Shown here one piece after another: positions 57,101 through 64,000 of a stretch of 64,000 nt of DNA (position 1 is its first letter; every line of letters begins with the position of its first letter). The stretch covers positions 1,798,001-1,862,000 of the forward strand of contig CAXXIY010000001.1 in the NCBI GenBank assembly GCA_963675995.2. Direction: 5' to 3'. The DNA comes from JAAFHB01 sp963675995. Its GTDB lineage: Bacteria > Bacteroidota > Bacteroidia > Bacteroidales > Prolixibacteraceae. The position numbers were made by a program, and so were the translations under genes. Below the pieces are notes generated by a model. The model worked only from the letters and a program-made list of their open reading frames with translations. It searched no databases and was not told where the DNA came from.

Positions 57101-57396
57101 CTGTAAACACTGCTATTGGTGAAGTCAAACTCAGCGATCTGGTCCGAATATATCCAAATCCCACACAAGACGTTGTATATGTTGAATTTCAGCCAACAAA
57201 TCCTGTATTCATCACGATTGATATTTATGACATCACCCGAAAACTAATTGAACAACATTCAGAGCAGGCATATGAAAGCTTCAGGAAAACGCTTGATCTT
57301 GGAAAACTTCCAGCTGGTACCTATCTGATCAGGATTATTTTAAAGGAGAATGGTGGGAATACTCAGCAAAGAACAATAAAAATAATCAAATATTAA
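54157..57396 (+). CDS. T9SS-secreted lipase-like alpha/beta-hydrolase with Ig and fibronectin-like domains
   Basis: The 1079-residue protein has a signal peptide at about residues 8-25. Residues about 35-157 form a beta-sandwich of the Big_3-like type (YYIIPDNLAKGTYDLRAVFSG). The hydrolase domain runs from about 175 to 560, with LILVHGDGVDE, the nucleophile elbow AHSQGGL (Ser259) and LATPHHGSPFA, as in PGAP1-like lipases. Fibronectin-like repeats follow (about 600-1000), with FRWSASTDADNDPLVYRI and two further copies. The end, IYPNPTQDVVYVEF through GTYLIRIILK and KIIKY, is a type A T9SS sorting domain, so the protein is exported across the outer membrane. Substrate unknown. A -7 type TATATTTG lies at 54079-54086. 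Confidence 0.82.
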   Translation: MKLSSCSKLVCFVILNIGLLVTANRANSILPASASLITTQLSNPKNSGATVYPYEFTGMQGTLVRLNVKLAYSLSGASPVSLKSKTIYFEISLNGIWQRIDEDGITTTSTLTNTSGLGENYYIIPDNLAKGTYDLRAVFSGDSEYAASLLMGKLTVNEPVNELISIPNDNSGYTGERVALILVHGDGVDEDTSQPLNRWDTFINFITQNKSLFKEFDIYRWRHTTAIPIGFNGTTGNAKQLAKDLAILGNKKIIFVAHSQGGLICRSFMNSSNPQTNVLGLITLATPHHGSPFAVPDWDGIMWARKVGTSGLSGGNLFNELIVSQTTSGTLSSILGLSDFTYDRMGSLNLAWDNQDEAINLNGNASFPLATFSSPTGFVELSSNDFNTISNPSVIDQTILYSAEAKNQFGTLKRLNETEKFKDKIITYGCFDDNLSDNRSFGELLVIFSFFSEHDQLKIVTKFLSDFGEIANPGRTYYANDGLVPLQSALFLDISGGTQFSTNVSGVVQSNASVESKRQVKLQRIFYGSRDGIRDHLDLLDASLTNANTLNYWNTLANDIRSFLPVTDNIPPVVLYNTARGQSFSSNSALDIDFTDNIALNNIWYQIDSNSDLNSSNWHLLTGDGINTLSGSQNNSGTSLLTDWKISDTDWGALAHGIHALYFKVTDDAGNTYITPDQATAFSFEKMNSAPTKPVLITPVSNEIQDESMPIIFRWSASTDADNDPLVYRIHILGNGKDTTISNIPQNTYTLPAKILNKASVYSYNITVSDGMLENVSQDGTINTTPNQMTPGETSFISPVNNADNVEYSSVQYAWTSSLNAKIYQLQIAADQNFGQNIKDLTVTRRDTSITLNGNRTYYNRVRGKNGDIYGPWSAILLFGTKDNPPSGFQYLSPTMDQEVSLDKGDILIETTIPTDVDNDLVTKKIHLTGTGLDTLIQIDATVRICSVETAKLKPNTQYRINSEVSDGKLSTVVPELRFKTAVNTAIGEVKLSDLVRIYPNPTQDVVYVEFQPTNPVFITIDIYDITRKLIEQHSEQAYESFRKTLDLGKLPAGTYLIRIILKENGGNTQQRTIKIIKY

Positions 57397-59030
57397 GGTA
57401 AGGTTAGCCATTTATTGAAGATGGCTCCCATCACATCCCAGCATTGTGTGGTATTGGTCACTGCGGAGCCAGTGTTGTAACTGTAATTGTCCCAAAAAAG
57501 CCAGTCATTATTTGAACCCGCCAACGTTTCGAGGTGAGTTGTTGTAAGTGCAACTCTCCCTTTTCCGTAGGTGTAACGAACCAGATCGGCTTTCCCGATC
57601 GCCGAACTTGAAGAGAATATTCCTGCAGTGTAAATATGGGCCCCTTGTACTGCATCTGTTGGAATTGTAGGATAACCACCTCCGTAATACATCACATTCA
57701 ATGTTCCGAATTCCCCGATTACTGCATCTCCGCTGAAGGTCACCGGTGTTAGTTTATACCCGGGCCAGGCAATAATATCGGTAATCGGGCCAGTCTCCTT
57801 GCCTGAAAAAATGGCCAAAGGATAGGTGGTGCTCTTACCCGACCACACCACTGTTGATGCGGCATAGAATGCACCGGCACAAATACCATAGTAACTTCCA
57901 CCTGCGCTGATAAAGTTCCGGATATTGGATTCATATCCCGATAATCCCATTTTGTAACCGTATGCATCCCCGCCGGGAAATGTGACAACTTTGAAATTGG
58001 CGGTGGTAAGTCGTCCCTCTTTAACTTCCTGAAAACGTATTGCAAGGGGCAAATGACCACAGTTTTCGATCCCTCTGCCCACGCCTGGGAGTAATCCCGA
58101 CCAGGCGCCGCCATTGATGGTATGCTGGGCAATTACTGCCACTCTTGATCCTGCCGGATTTACTGAAGAATTTATCGAAGGAGCAACAGGGTTGCCATTG
58201 TAAGCCCAGTTAATCATCCTGCCCAACATGATCCAGGCGCCCGAAGAATTCGTGTGAACGCCACCCATGGCCCAGTTATCCCAAATGGTCCAGTCGGTTT
58301 CTGAATCTCCACGTAATTCCAATGTAAAAGAGGTTAGAATTAGTCTTCCTGTTCCGTATGGCTGTCTGACAATAACAGGAAGACCAGACGAGTTGGTCGC
58401 GATTATGGTTGCAGTGGAAGGAGTTGACGAGAAGTAACCTCCTCCAAAAGAGTGCCACGCCTCCTGTGATCCGCTACCAAATTGTGAATCGCTTATTGTG
58501 AAGCTCTTTTTCCCGATCTGATTCGTGACATTGTTGTAATTACCTGAATAGATGCTTAGTGTTCCATTATTTTTGGATGCATAATTCGACCCTGCCTCCT
58601 CTGCCACCAAACCTCCTCCGCCAGAAACAAAAGCACGTATCGCATTCTTCACCGAGGTTTGGTTCAGTACCCCGCTATCAGAGTAGTGACCTGCACCTGA
58701 AGTCTTCCCGTCTTCACCGGGAGGTATAATAAGCACATCAAAATTTGACCTGGTCAAACGTCCGGCAATAATATCAGCACTTGTTATTGCCATTGGATTA
58801 TAACCCATCGAAGCTACAGCCCTAAAAAGGGCCAGAATGGTACTCGATTCAGCACCTGTTCCACTGTAAATCCCAATTTTAAGTCCGGTGGTTGTTATCG
58901 ATAGTGATTTAAGATTTACCCCGTCGGTCACCTTGCCCTGATGATAACCTTTATCAAGGTTGTCATCTAATTTGGAACACGCCAGTAAGAATAAACCAAG
59001 TGTAAATGCTGCCAGGTAAATCTTTTTCAT
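57393..59030 (-). CDS. Lipoprotein with two BPL_N (class I glutaminase-like) domains
   Basis: The 545-residue protein has a lipobox (LLACS, Cys18). Two BPL_N-type domains follow at about residues 50-280 and 295-545. The second keeps the GGSYYGICAGAFYAAS elbow with Cys384 as the putative nucleophile, next to FPGGDAYGY. In the first domain the elbow reads GGGLVAEEAGSNYAS and the Cys is replaced by Glu145, so it is probably inactive. Both contain a similar motif pair, AWHSFGGGYF/LTSFTLELRGDSETDW and NVMYYGGGYP/LTTTHLETLAGSNNDW, showing internal duplication. Function is not known. Its stop overlaps the stop of the convergent lipase-like gene (shared TTAA). Confidence 0.75.
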   Translation of the reverse strand: MKKIYLAAFTLGLFLLACSKLDDNLDKGYHQGKVTDGVNLKSLSITTTGLKIGIYSGTGAESSTILALFRAVASMGYNPMAITSADIIAGRLTRSNFDVLIIPPGEDGKTSGAGHYSDSGVLNQTSVKNAIRAFVSGGGGLVAEEAGSNYASKNNGTLSIYSGNYNNVTNQIGKKSFTISDSQFGSGSQEAWHSFGGGYFSSTPSTATIIATNSSGLPVIVRQPYGTGRLILTSFTLELRGDSETDWTIWDNWAMGGVHTNSSGAWIMLGRMINWAYNGNPVAPSINSSVNPAGSRVAVIAQHTINGGAWSGLLPGVGRGIENCGHLPLAIRFQEVKEGRLTTANFKVVTFPGGDAYGYKMGLSGYESNIRNFISAGGSYYGICAGAFYAASTVVWSGKSTTYPLAIFSGKETGPITDIIAWPGYKLTPVTFSGDAVIGEFGTLNVMYYGGGYPTIPTDAVQGAHIYTAGIFSSSSAIGKADLVRYTYGKGRVALTTTHLETLAGSNNDWLFWDNYSYNTGSAVTNTTQCWDVMGAIFNKWLTLP

Positions 59031-59128
59031 CTGGTTTAGTTTTTAATGAATTCCCTATCAAATAGCTTATAACGAAGATAATATAAAATGGGATTCAAAA
59101 ACATCAAAGATTCAGTAGGATCAACTTT

Positions 59129-60334
59129 TTATTTGATGAGCGTCTTTTGCTGTAAATAAGTTAATGAATCGAAGAAAGCCCTCGTCTTTGGCAAAGCCGA
59201 AAATGCAGATTGAAGATGGTCGAGGTTCCCTAAACTTACCAGCTGGACATTTCCATTCAATTGTTTCATGTGGCGATAGGCAAACATTGCATCCATGGGT
59301 GAAACGTCTTTATCTGCTGATCCAAAATAGATCCGGAATATGACGGACGGTCTCCAGCCGTAGGTTTGATTCTCAGCTAACCGATCAGTAAACCAGTCCT
59401 GTTTGCCAGATTTTAAGTCATTCAGAATTGCTTTGGTATACAGACGATCGGCATGTTTTGGGAGCTGATTCATCATCTGACGATAACTATGGTTTCCGTC
59501 GAAAATTTGGGGAACGATTGAATCATATGGCGCCTGAAGAATTGAATTAAGTGGTTCTTTATAAATATGACAGTAGGAATTGGCCAGATAACCCAGGTAA
59601 AAAACACTGTTATTTTCAATCGCATAGGGTATGCTTATCTCTTTAAGATTATAAGCGCCGACAATGGATGAGGTCCCAATGAGCTGTAAGCCACTGACAG
59701 GATTTTTTTCAATATATCGGTGAACTGCTGCAGTCGCATGACCTCCCTGGGAAACCCCCACTAAAAACAGATTGTTTATCTCGTTGCCAGTAAATGTCTT
59801 ACAAATATTTGAGCCTATATTTAAAAAATCGACAACGGCATTTACGGTTGTTTCAACATGTAGATAAGTGTGAACTTCATTCGAAACGCCGAATCCGATA
59901 TAGTCAGGTATCAGACATAGGTATCCTCCACCGGCAAAAATGGCCGCTATCCCTAAACCTTCTTCTCTTGAAGGTTTTGATGGGGCATCGGATCTGTCAT
60001 TATTGGTTCCATGCTGGTAGCATACGACACCTTTGATCTTCTTATTTCTCGGTATGGCCATCAACCCAGAAACTACTGTTCGCTTATTATTTTCATCCTT
60101 AGTAAAATAGGTGATCTTAAACAACTCAATCCCGTTGGTGATGTTAATTTTATCAGTAGGCTTTATTTTTTTGACAAAGAACCTGATTACCGGCCCGGGA
60201 TAGGTTCCTTTCGCCTCAATTCTGATGTTTTCTAATCCGGGAGCTGGTTTGATCAGCTTGCTGATCCTTATTCGCGGAAAACAACTTTCCAGTAAAAATA
60301 ATAAAAGCAGGAGTTTTAATATCTTGGTAGTCAT
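59129..60334 (-). CDS. Lipase-like alpha/beta-hydrolase lipoprotein
   Basis: The 401-residue protein has a lipoprotein signal (LLLLLFLLESC, Cys18), so it is anchored in the envelope. The hydrolase fold resembles secretory (LIP-type) lipases: GVVCYQHGTNND, a nucleophile elbow LVGVSQGGHA (Ser195), YFGSADKDVSPMDA (Asp341 or Asp343) and LGNLDHLQSA (His373). These give a complete Ser-Asp-His set. Acyl esters are probable substrates, but specificity is unknown. It follows the BPL_N lipoprotein on the same strand, 98 bases upstream of its start. No obvious promoter box was found ahead of it. Confidence 0.78.
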   Translation of the reverse strand: MTTKILKLLLLLFLLESCFPRIRISKLIKPAPGLENIRIEAKGTYPGPVIRFFVKKIKPTDKINITNGIELFKITYFTKDENNKRTVVSGLMAIPRNKKIKGVVCYQHGTNNDRSDAPSKPSREEGLGIAAIFAGGGYLCLIPDYIGFGVSNEVHTYLHVETTVNAVVDFLNIGSNICKTFTGNEINNLFLVGVSQGGHATAAVHRYIEKNPVSGLQLIGTSSIVGAYNLKEISIPYAIENNSVFYLGYLANSYCHIYKEPLNSILQAPYDSIVPQIFDGNHSYRQMMNQLPKHADRLYTKAILNDLKSGKQDWFTDRLAENQTYGWRPSVIFRIYFGSADKDVSPMDAMFAYRHMKQLNGNVQLVSLGNLDHLQSAFSALPKTRAFFDSLTYLQQKTLIK

Positions 60335-60760
60335 TGAGGTAAATTAATACGACCGGATAAAGCTCAAAAGATCTTTGAACATTTACAATATTAAGCAATT
60401 ATTTTGTGATTGTGTTTACCCCAATTATTCATACTTCCCATAATTGTATTCTTAACTGTGCTCATCCCAATTATTTTCAGGAACAATTGGTTGATCAAAT
60501 CGATTCTCATTTTGGTGCCGGGTTAAGGAATGAACTTAAAGAACAGAAAATTAATAAAATACCTAAACTGAAGCGATCTCAGAACCTTATCTTCGGAACT
60601 TGGCCTGAGTAGGAAATTTAACCTAAGGCCAAAACCTTCTTACCTTATTTTTCAACCAGATTACCCCTGTTCGATCTTCCTACTTACACCACCCGCAAAA
60701 TTCTTTGCGAATTGACTATTTTAGCAGCAAAATCTGGTCATTGTTTAGTCGTCTTATTAA
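60335..60760. other. 426-base spacer with no recognisable gene
   Basis: This is a divergent spacer between the lipase-like gene and the Old Yellow Enzyme gene. A 68-codon frame at 60406-60612 has no recognised features, and I do not call it. The stretch 60416-60495 contains a repeated CCCAATTATT, CCATAATTGT, CCCAATTATT pattern. No terminator, tRNA or promoter with both boxes was seen. Confidence 0.5.
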
Positions 60761-61840
60761 ATGAATTTTGTGATGTCAAAGCTTTTTTCGCCACTTCAGA
60801 TTAAAGATATTCAATTTAAAAACAGGTTGGTTGTTTCGCCCATGTGCCAGTACTCTGCTGAAGATGGATTTGCCAATGATTGGCACCTTGTCCATTACGG
60901 GAGTCGTGCAGTTGGTGGCATTGCTCTGATCATTCAGGAGGCCACAGCTGTATCACCCGAAGGGCGAATTACACCGGGAGATTTAGGTCTGTACAGCGAA
61001 GAGCACGTGGAAAAGTTACAATCCATCACCCGCTTTATTCGTCATCAGGGAGCTGTGCCGGGTATCCAGCTGGCCCATGCGGGAAGAAAAGCCAGCTGTG
61101 ATTTACCGTGGAACGGAGGAGTTCAACTCAGGGAAGATAATGGTGGATGGAAGAACATTGCACCCTCAGCCCTTCCATTCAATCCTGAAGAGGATGTTCC
61201 ACTGGCTTTGGATCGCGATGGTATCTTAGGGGTAATATCAGCTTTTAAAAGTGCAGCCCAAAGGTCTTTGCAAGCAGGTTACGAAGTGGTTGAGATACAT
61301 GCAGCCCACGGTTATCTGATTCATCAGTTTCTTTCACCACTAAGCAATCACCGGATTGATCATTATGGCGGAAGTTTTGAAAACAGAATTCGACTGCTGC
61401 TGGAGATTGTGCAGGCTATTAAGTCGGTCTGGCCCGAGAACTTCCCTTTGTTTGTCAGGATATCGGCTACCGATTATGCCGAGGGGGGTTGGAATGTTGA
61501 TGAGGCAGTTCAACTTTCGGCGATTTTAAAAATGAAGGGGGTCGACCTGATTGACTGTTCATCAGGAGGTCTGGTCCCCAATGCGAAAATCCCTTTTGGT
61601 CCGGGTTATCAGGTCCCCTTTGCCGCGAGAATAAAAAGAGAAACGGGTATCCTTACCAGCGCCGTCGGATTGATAACTGAGACCCACCAAGCTGAAGATC
61701 TCCTGGAAGTGGGTGCGGCTGACCTCATTTTGCTGGGCAGAGAATCGCTCAGAGAACCCTATTTCCCGTTCAAAGCTGCAAGTGGTTTAGGAGCCGAGAT
61801 CGGCTGGCCGCTACAATATATAAGAGCTAAATTGAGATAA
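60761..61840 (+). CDS. NADPH dehydrogenase, Old Yellow Enzyme (YqjM/NamA type)
   Basis: The 359-residue TIM-barrel flavoenzyme reduces activated alkenes using NADPH and FMN. The YqjM-class residues are visible: Cys29 in SPMCQYS (Cys25 if the Met at 60773 is used), the substrate-binding pair His180 and His183 in EIHAAHGYL, HRIDHYGGSFENRIRLLLE, and the FMN phosphate loop VGLITETHQAEDLL with LILLGRESLREPYFP. The second Met (60773) agrees better with family length. Cytoplasmic. It ends 6 bases before the convergent CysN-like gene. Confidence 0.93.
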   Translation: MNFVMSKLFSPLQIKDIQFKNRLVVSPMCQYSAEDGFANDWHLVHYGSRAVGGIALIIQEATAVSPEGRITPGDLGLYSEEHVEKLQSITRFIRHQGAVPGIQLAHAGRKASCDLPWNGGVQLREDNGGWKNIAPSALPFNPEEDVPLALDRDGILGVISAFKSAAQRSLQAGYEVVEIHAAHGYLIHQFLSPLSNHRIDHYGGSFENRIRLLLEIVQAIKSVWPENFPLFVRISATDYAEGGWNVDEAVQLSAILKMKGVDLIDCSSGGLVPNAKIPFGPGYQVPFAARIKRETGILTSAVGLITETHQAEDLLEVGAADLILLGRESLREPYFPFKAASGLGAEIGWPLQYIRAKLR

Positions 61841-61846
61841 CAATTA

Positions 61847-63211
61847 CTAAATATTATAGGAATATATTTCAGGATCGGAAATAATCATTCCGGCACCTGC
61901 AATTGCACCCGTCGTTTCATCAATTAAAATCAGGCTACCGGTAATCCGGTTTTCGCTGAAATCATCATATTTCAAAGGCTTTAAGGTTGTGATTGTGATA
62001 TGGGCAATATCGTTGATGCTTGCGGTTTTATCAGTTGTGCTATTTTCGAGTGTGTTGATATCCACCTTGTAACGGATATCTTTTATTACGGCAGAAGTCT
62101 CGCTGGTTAAATGACGTACCGTGTAATTACCTCCTATTTTCAGTGGTTTTTCATTCAGCCAGCAAATATGCAACGTGATGGTTGAACTGTAACGTGGATA
62201 TTTGGCACTTCGTTTAACGAACATATCACCCCGGCTAATAGGTATATTACCATCCAGACGTATGGTTACCAGCTGAGGTGTAAACACTTCAGTCAATTCG
62301 TCGGTTTCTGCCTCTATTGCTTTGATTGTGGCGAGTTTGTTTGCGGGCAATGCCAGAATCGTATCACCGACTCTAAATGAACCACCTGAAACTAGCCCGG
62401 AATAGCCAATATAGCCGGGAAATTTCTCAACCACCGGTGGTACAACATTTTGAACCGGGAACCGGGCCGGCAGCACATTCCAATTGGTGTTTACAGGACT
62501 CTTTTCAAGCAGGTGCAATAATGTTTCTCCGTTGTACCATGGAGTTTTAGCCCATCGATGGTTTATGTTACCGCCTTCAGGGGCATAAATCGGGATCAGA
62601 TCTGTTTTATTCAGATTCAGCTTTAAAACAATCTCTTCAAATTCTCTTTTGATGGTATTGAACATCTCCTCGGAGGAATCGACAAGGTCTATTTTATTAA
62701 TAACGACAATCACATATGGAATTTGGAGCAATGAAGCGATTTTTAAGTGACGTCTTGTATTTGGTGTGATACCAAAACGTGTGTCAACCAGGATGATCGC
62801 TGCATCGACCACCGATGCTCCTGTCACTGAGCCTGGTGTGTACCCGATATGTCCGGGAGTCTCCACAAAGCTGAATTTACGCCGGAGAGTTTTAAAATGA
62901 GAGTAATCAACTTCAATAGAATTTTCATATTCCTGCTCAGCAAGAGGTGTGATGGAAAACGGTGCTTTTTTCTCATTCTCAACTTTCCGCTGCTTAATGC
63001 GATCTTTTGCAGACACCCTTTGATCTTCAGGAATCGATTTGTTGTTAAACAATGCTTTGATCAGGCTGCTTTTCCCGTAGCCCGGACTTCCGGAAATGGT
63101 GAAACGGAGTGGTTCTTTTTGGGGGTAAGCGGTAAGCAGACTTTCTTCCGTTTTTAGTACTGAAGAGGAGGGAATAATTTTTAATTTAGATATATCTGTT
63201 TGTTGCAACAT
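61847..63211 (-). CDS. Divergent CysN-like GTPase (sulfate adenylyltransferase subunit 1 family)
   Basis: The 454-residue translation-factor-type GTPase is most like CysN/NodQ. The P loop is GSPGYGKSS (41-49) where CysN normally has GSVDDGKST. Switch II is ETPGH (117-121) in place of DTPGH. NKIDLVD (172-178) is intact. The effector motif GITIDV is degraded to NSIEVD. The beta-barrel domains follow (about 250-450) with FPGYIGYSGLVSGGSFRVGD and GDMFVKRSAKYPR. CysN normally works with CysD to make adenylyl sulfate, but no cysD, cysC or cysH lies beside it. The changes suggest altered or lost regulation of GTP use. Confidence 0.75.
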   Translation of the reverse strand: MLQQTDISKLKIIPSSSVLKTEESLLTAYPQKEPLRFTISGSPGYGKSSLIKALFNNKSIPEDQRVSAKDRIKQRKVENEKKAPFSITPLAEQEYENSIEVDYSHFKTLRRKFSFVETPGHIGYTPGSVTGASVVDAAIILVDTRFGITPNTRRHLKIASLLQIPYVIVVINKIDLVDSSEEMFNTIKREFEEIVLKLNLNKTDLIPIYAPEGGNINHRWAKTPWYNGETLLHLLEKSPVNTNWNVLPARFPVQNVVPPVVEKFPGYIGYSGLVSGGSFRVGDTILALPANKLATIKAIEAETDELTEVFTPQLVTIRLDGNIPISRGDMFVKRSAKYPRYSSTITLHICWLNEKPLKIGGNYTVRHLTSETSAVIKDIRYKVDINTLENSTTDKTASINDIAHITITTLKPLKYDDFSENRITGSLILIDETTGAIAGAGMIISDPEIYSYNI

Positions 63212-63938
63212 GGTCTTTAATTTTTAGTCATTTCTATGAGACAAATAAAAGGGATTTTAAAGGGTTCTAAAATCCCCAGTTACAGGTAAATTAAATACCA
63301 TGTTTATGGTAGGAATGAATTTCGAATTTTCCGTTTTGTAGAATTGCATCCCAATGGCAACCTAAAGGATGAAATTTTACCAACCGGTAATTATTATTCT
63401 CCCGGATGACCCGGATTTAGGGGATGTTGATTTCGTAAATTCAGGATCTTGTAAAGCCGAGGCATGCACCGGCTCTTGCATGTTTCAAATTATAATTTAG
63501 ACCTTTAAATTCTCCACGTTTCTGTGCTGAACGGCAATGATTGGCATCTGATCCCCGGTATTTCTCAATACAGCGGTAAAATTGCTCTTAAAAGCTTTGG
63601 ATTTAAAGTTCTTTGCAATAATTATTCTTAACATAGCTCCGATGATTCAGGTCGGAGGCGCACCTATAGATTCAAAAATAGACCGGTTGACTCAAAAGTG
63701 CCAAAAAATTACCACCCGGAAGAGTAACTTTTGTGTTCCGGTCAGAAAATTGCTCCCTTTTAGGAGAATTACTTTCTTCCATAACAGAACTCTGAAAGAT
63801 AGCTTCTGAAATTTAAAACCAATCATGGGCGCTTCCTTCCATTTGAACTGTGACTTTAAGGATCAGAAATAAAAACTGCCCATACAATACCTAATTGATC
63901 AGGACTGCAAGGGCAGATTTTGTTAAGACAGACCACTT
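63212..63938. other. 727-base spacer without a confident gene
   Basis: A 75-codon frame (63582-63809, starting MLLKALDLKF) has no recognisable domain and is not called. The base composition is AT-rich with no repeats that I can identify. The only structured element is the terminator at 63876-63916, which belongs to a minus-strand gene at the edge. Confidence 0.5.
63876..63916 (-). terminator. Probable terminator of a gene at the right edge
   Basis: On the minus strand CTGCCC (63916-63911) pairs with GGGCAG (63881-63876), followed by TTTTTATTTC. The loop is long (29 bases), with a small inner inverted repeat. It lies 23 bases past the stop of the candidate partial gene. Confidence 0.5.
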
Positions 63939-64000
63939 TTAATTGATTTTGGCAGTAGGCGTCGCCGGTACATTTTGTCCTCGTCCCGGATAACGTGATT
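63939..64000 (-). CDS. Possible 3' end of a minus-strand gene
   Basis: About 19 C-terminal codons are visible (SRYPGRGQNVPATPTAKIN, then TAA). The stop at 63939 and a terminator-like hairpin just downstream make a coding end plausible. The other two minus-strand frames also lack early stops over part of this stretch, so the frame is not certain. Nothing can be said of function. Confidence 0.3.
   Translation of the reverse strand, partial: SRYPGRGQNVPATPTAKIN

Noticed and set aside
60406..60612. A 68-codon open frame as a gene
   Set aside because: No recognisable domain, no promoter box, and an odd composition; it is a chance frame in a spacer.
63582..63809. A 75-codon open frame as a gene
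   Set aside because: No domain, no upstream promoter or Shine-Dalgarno, and no support from neighbours.

Overview
The window looks like a chromosome segment of a free-living or gut-type member of the Bacteroidota, most like the Bacteroidales/Marinilabiliales (Prolixibacteraceae-like) group. The reasons are: moderate-to-low GC; promoters of the Bacteroidota type (TTTG, about 19-20 nt, TAnnTTTG); almost no Shine-Dalgarno sequences; a type IX secretion sorting domain; DUF5703 and CBM9/DUF5916 proteins; the Bacteroidota order of the division/cell-wall (dcw) cluster; and a glsA-glsB pair for glycine lipids beside it. This placement is inferred from gene content only.

Bases 1-19052 are a co-directional (+) glycan-degradation locus. 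In order it holds the tail of a probable glycoside hydrolase, a DUF5703 protein, a six-hairpin-type protein, a second DUF5703 protein, two tandem near-identical beta-propeller proteins (GH43/GH117-like), a GH106 alpha-L-rhamnosidase, another six-hairpin protein, a GH29 alpha-L-fucosidase, a URO-D-family protein, and a LarA-like nickel-pincer racemase/epimerase. Almost all the hydrolases carry export signals. The set points to a rhamnose- and fucose-containing glycan. No SusC/SusD pair or regulator lies inside the window. A CBM9/DUF5916 outer-membrane protein follows at 19190-21421.

Bases 21525-28012 hold housekeeping and unusual single genes: dCMP deaminase, S41 C-terminal processing protease, a cold-shock protein with a charged extension, a two-domain GNAT protein, a membrane protein fused to a THEP1-like NTPase, and a Mn-type superoxide dismutase. 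A spacer with two different inverted-repeat elements follows.

Bases 28292-45483 (minus strand) are a dcw operon: mraZ, rsmH, ftsL, a PASTA-containing PBP (ftsI), murE, mraY, murD, ftsW, murG, murC, ftsQ, ftsA, ftsZ, a second ftsZ, and yqeY. The tandem ftsZ pair is the main anomaly. The mraZ upstream region carries three 10-bp-phased GTCA repeats over a promoter (a candidate MraZ operator) and a separate set of three TGTTRATAA repeats.

Bases 45814-53985 run from glsA-glsB through pdxH, a membrane coiled-coil protein, a candidate small RNA with its own promoter and terminator, a small flavin split-barrel protein and a GH38 alpha-mannosidase. Bases 54157-64000 contain a T9SS-secreted lipase-like protein, a lipoprotein with two BPL_N/glutaminase-like domains, a lipase-like lipoprotein, an Old Yellow Enzyme, a stand-alone divergent CysN-like GTPase, and probably the 3' end of another minus-strand gene at the right edge. 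I see no tRNA, rRNA, CRISPR array or complete transposase gene.
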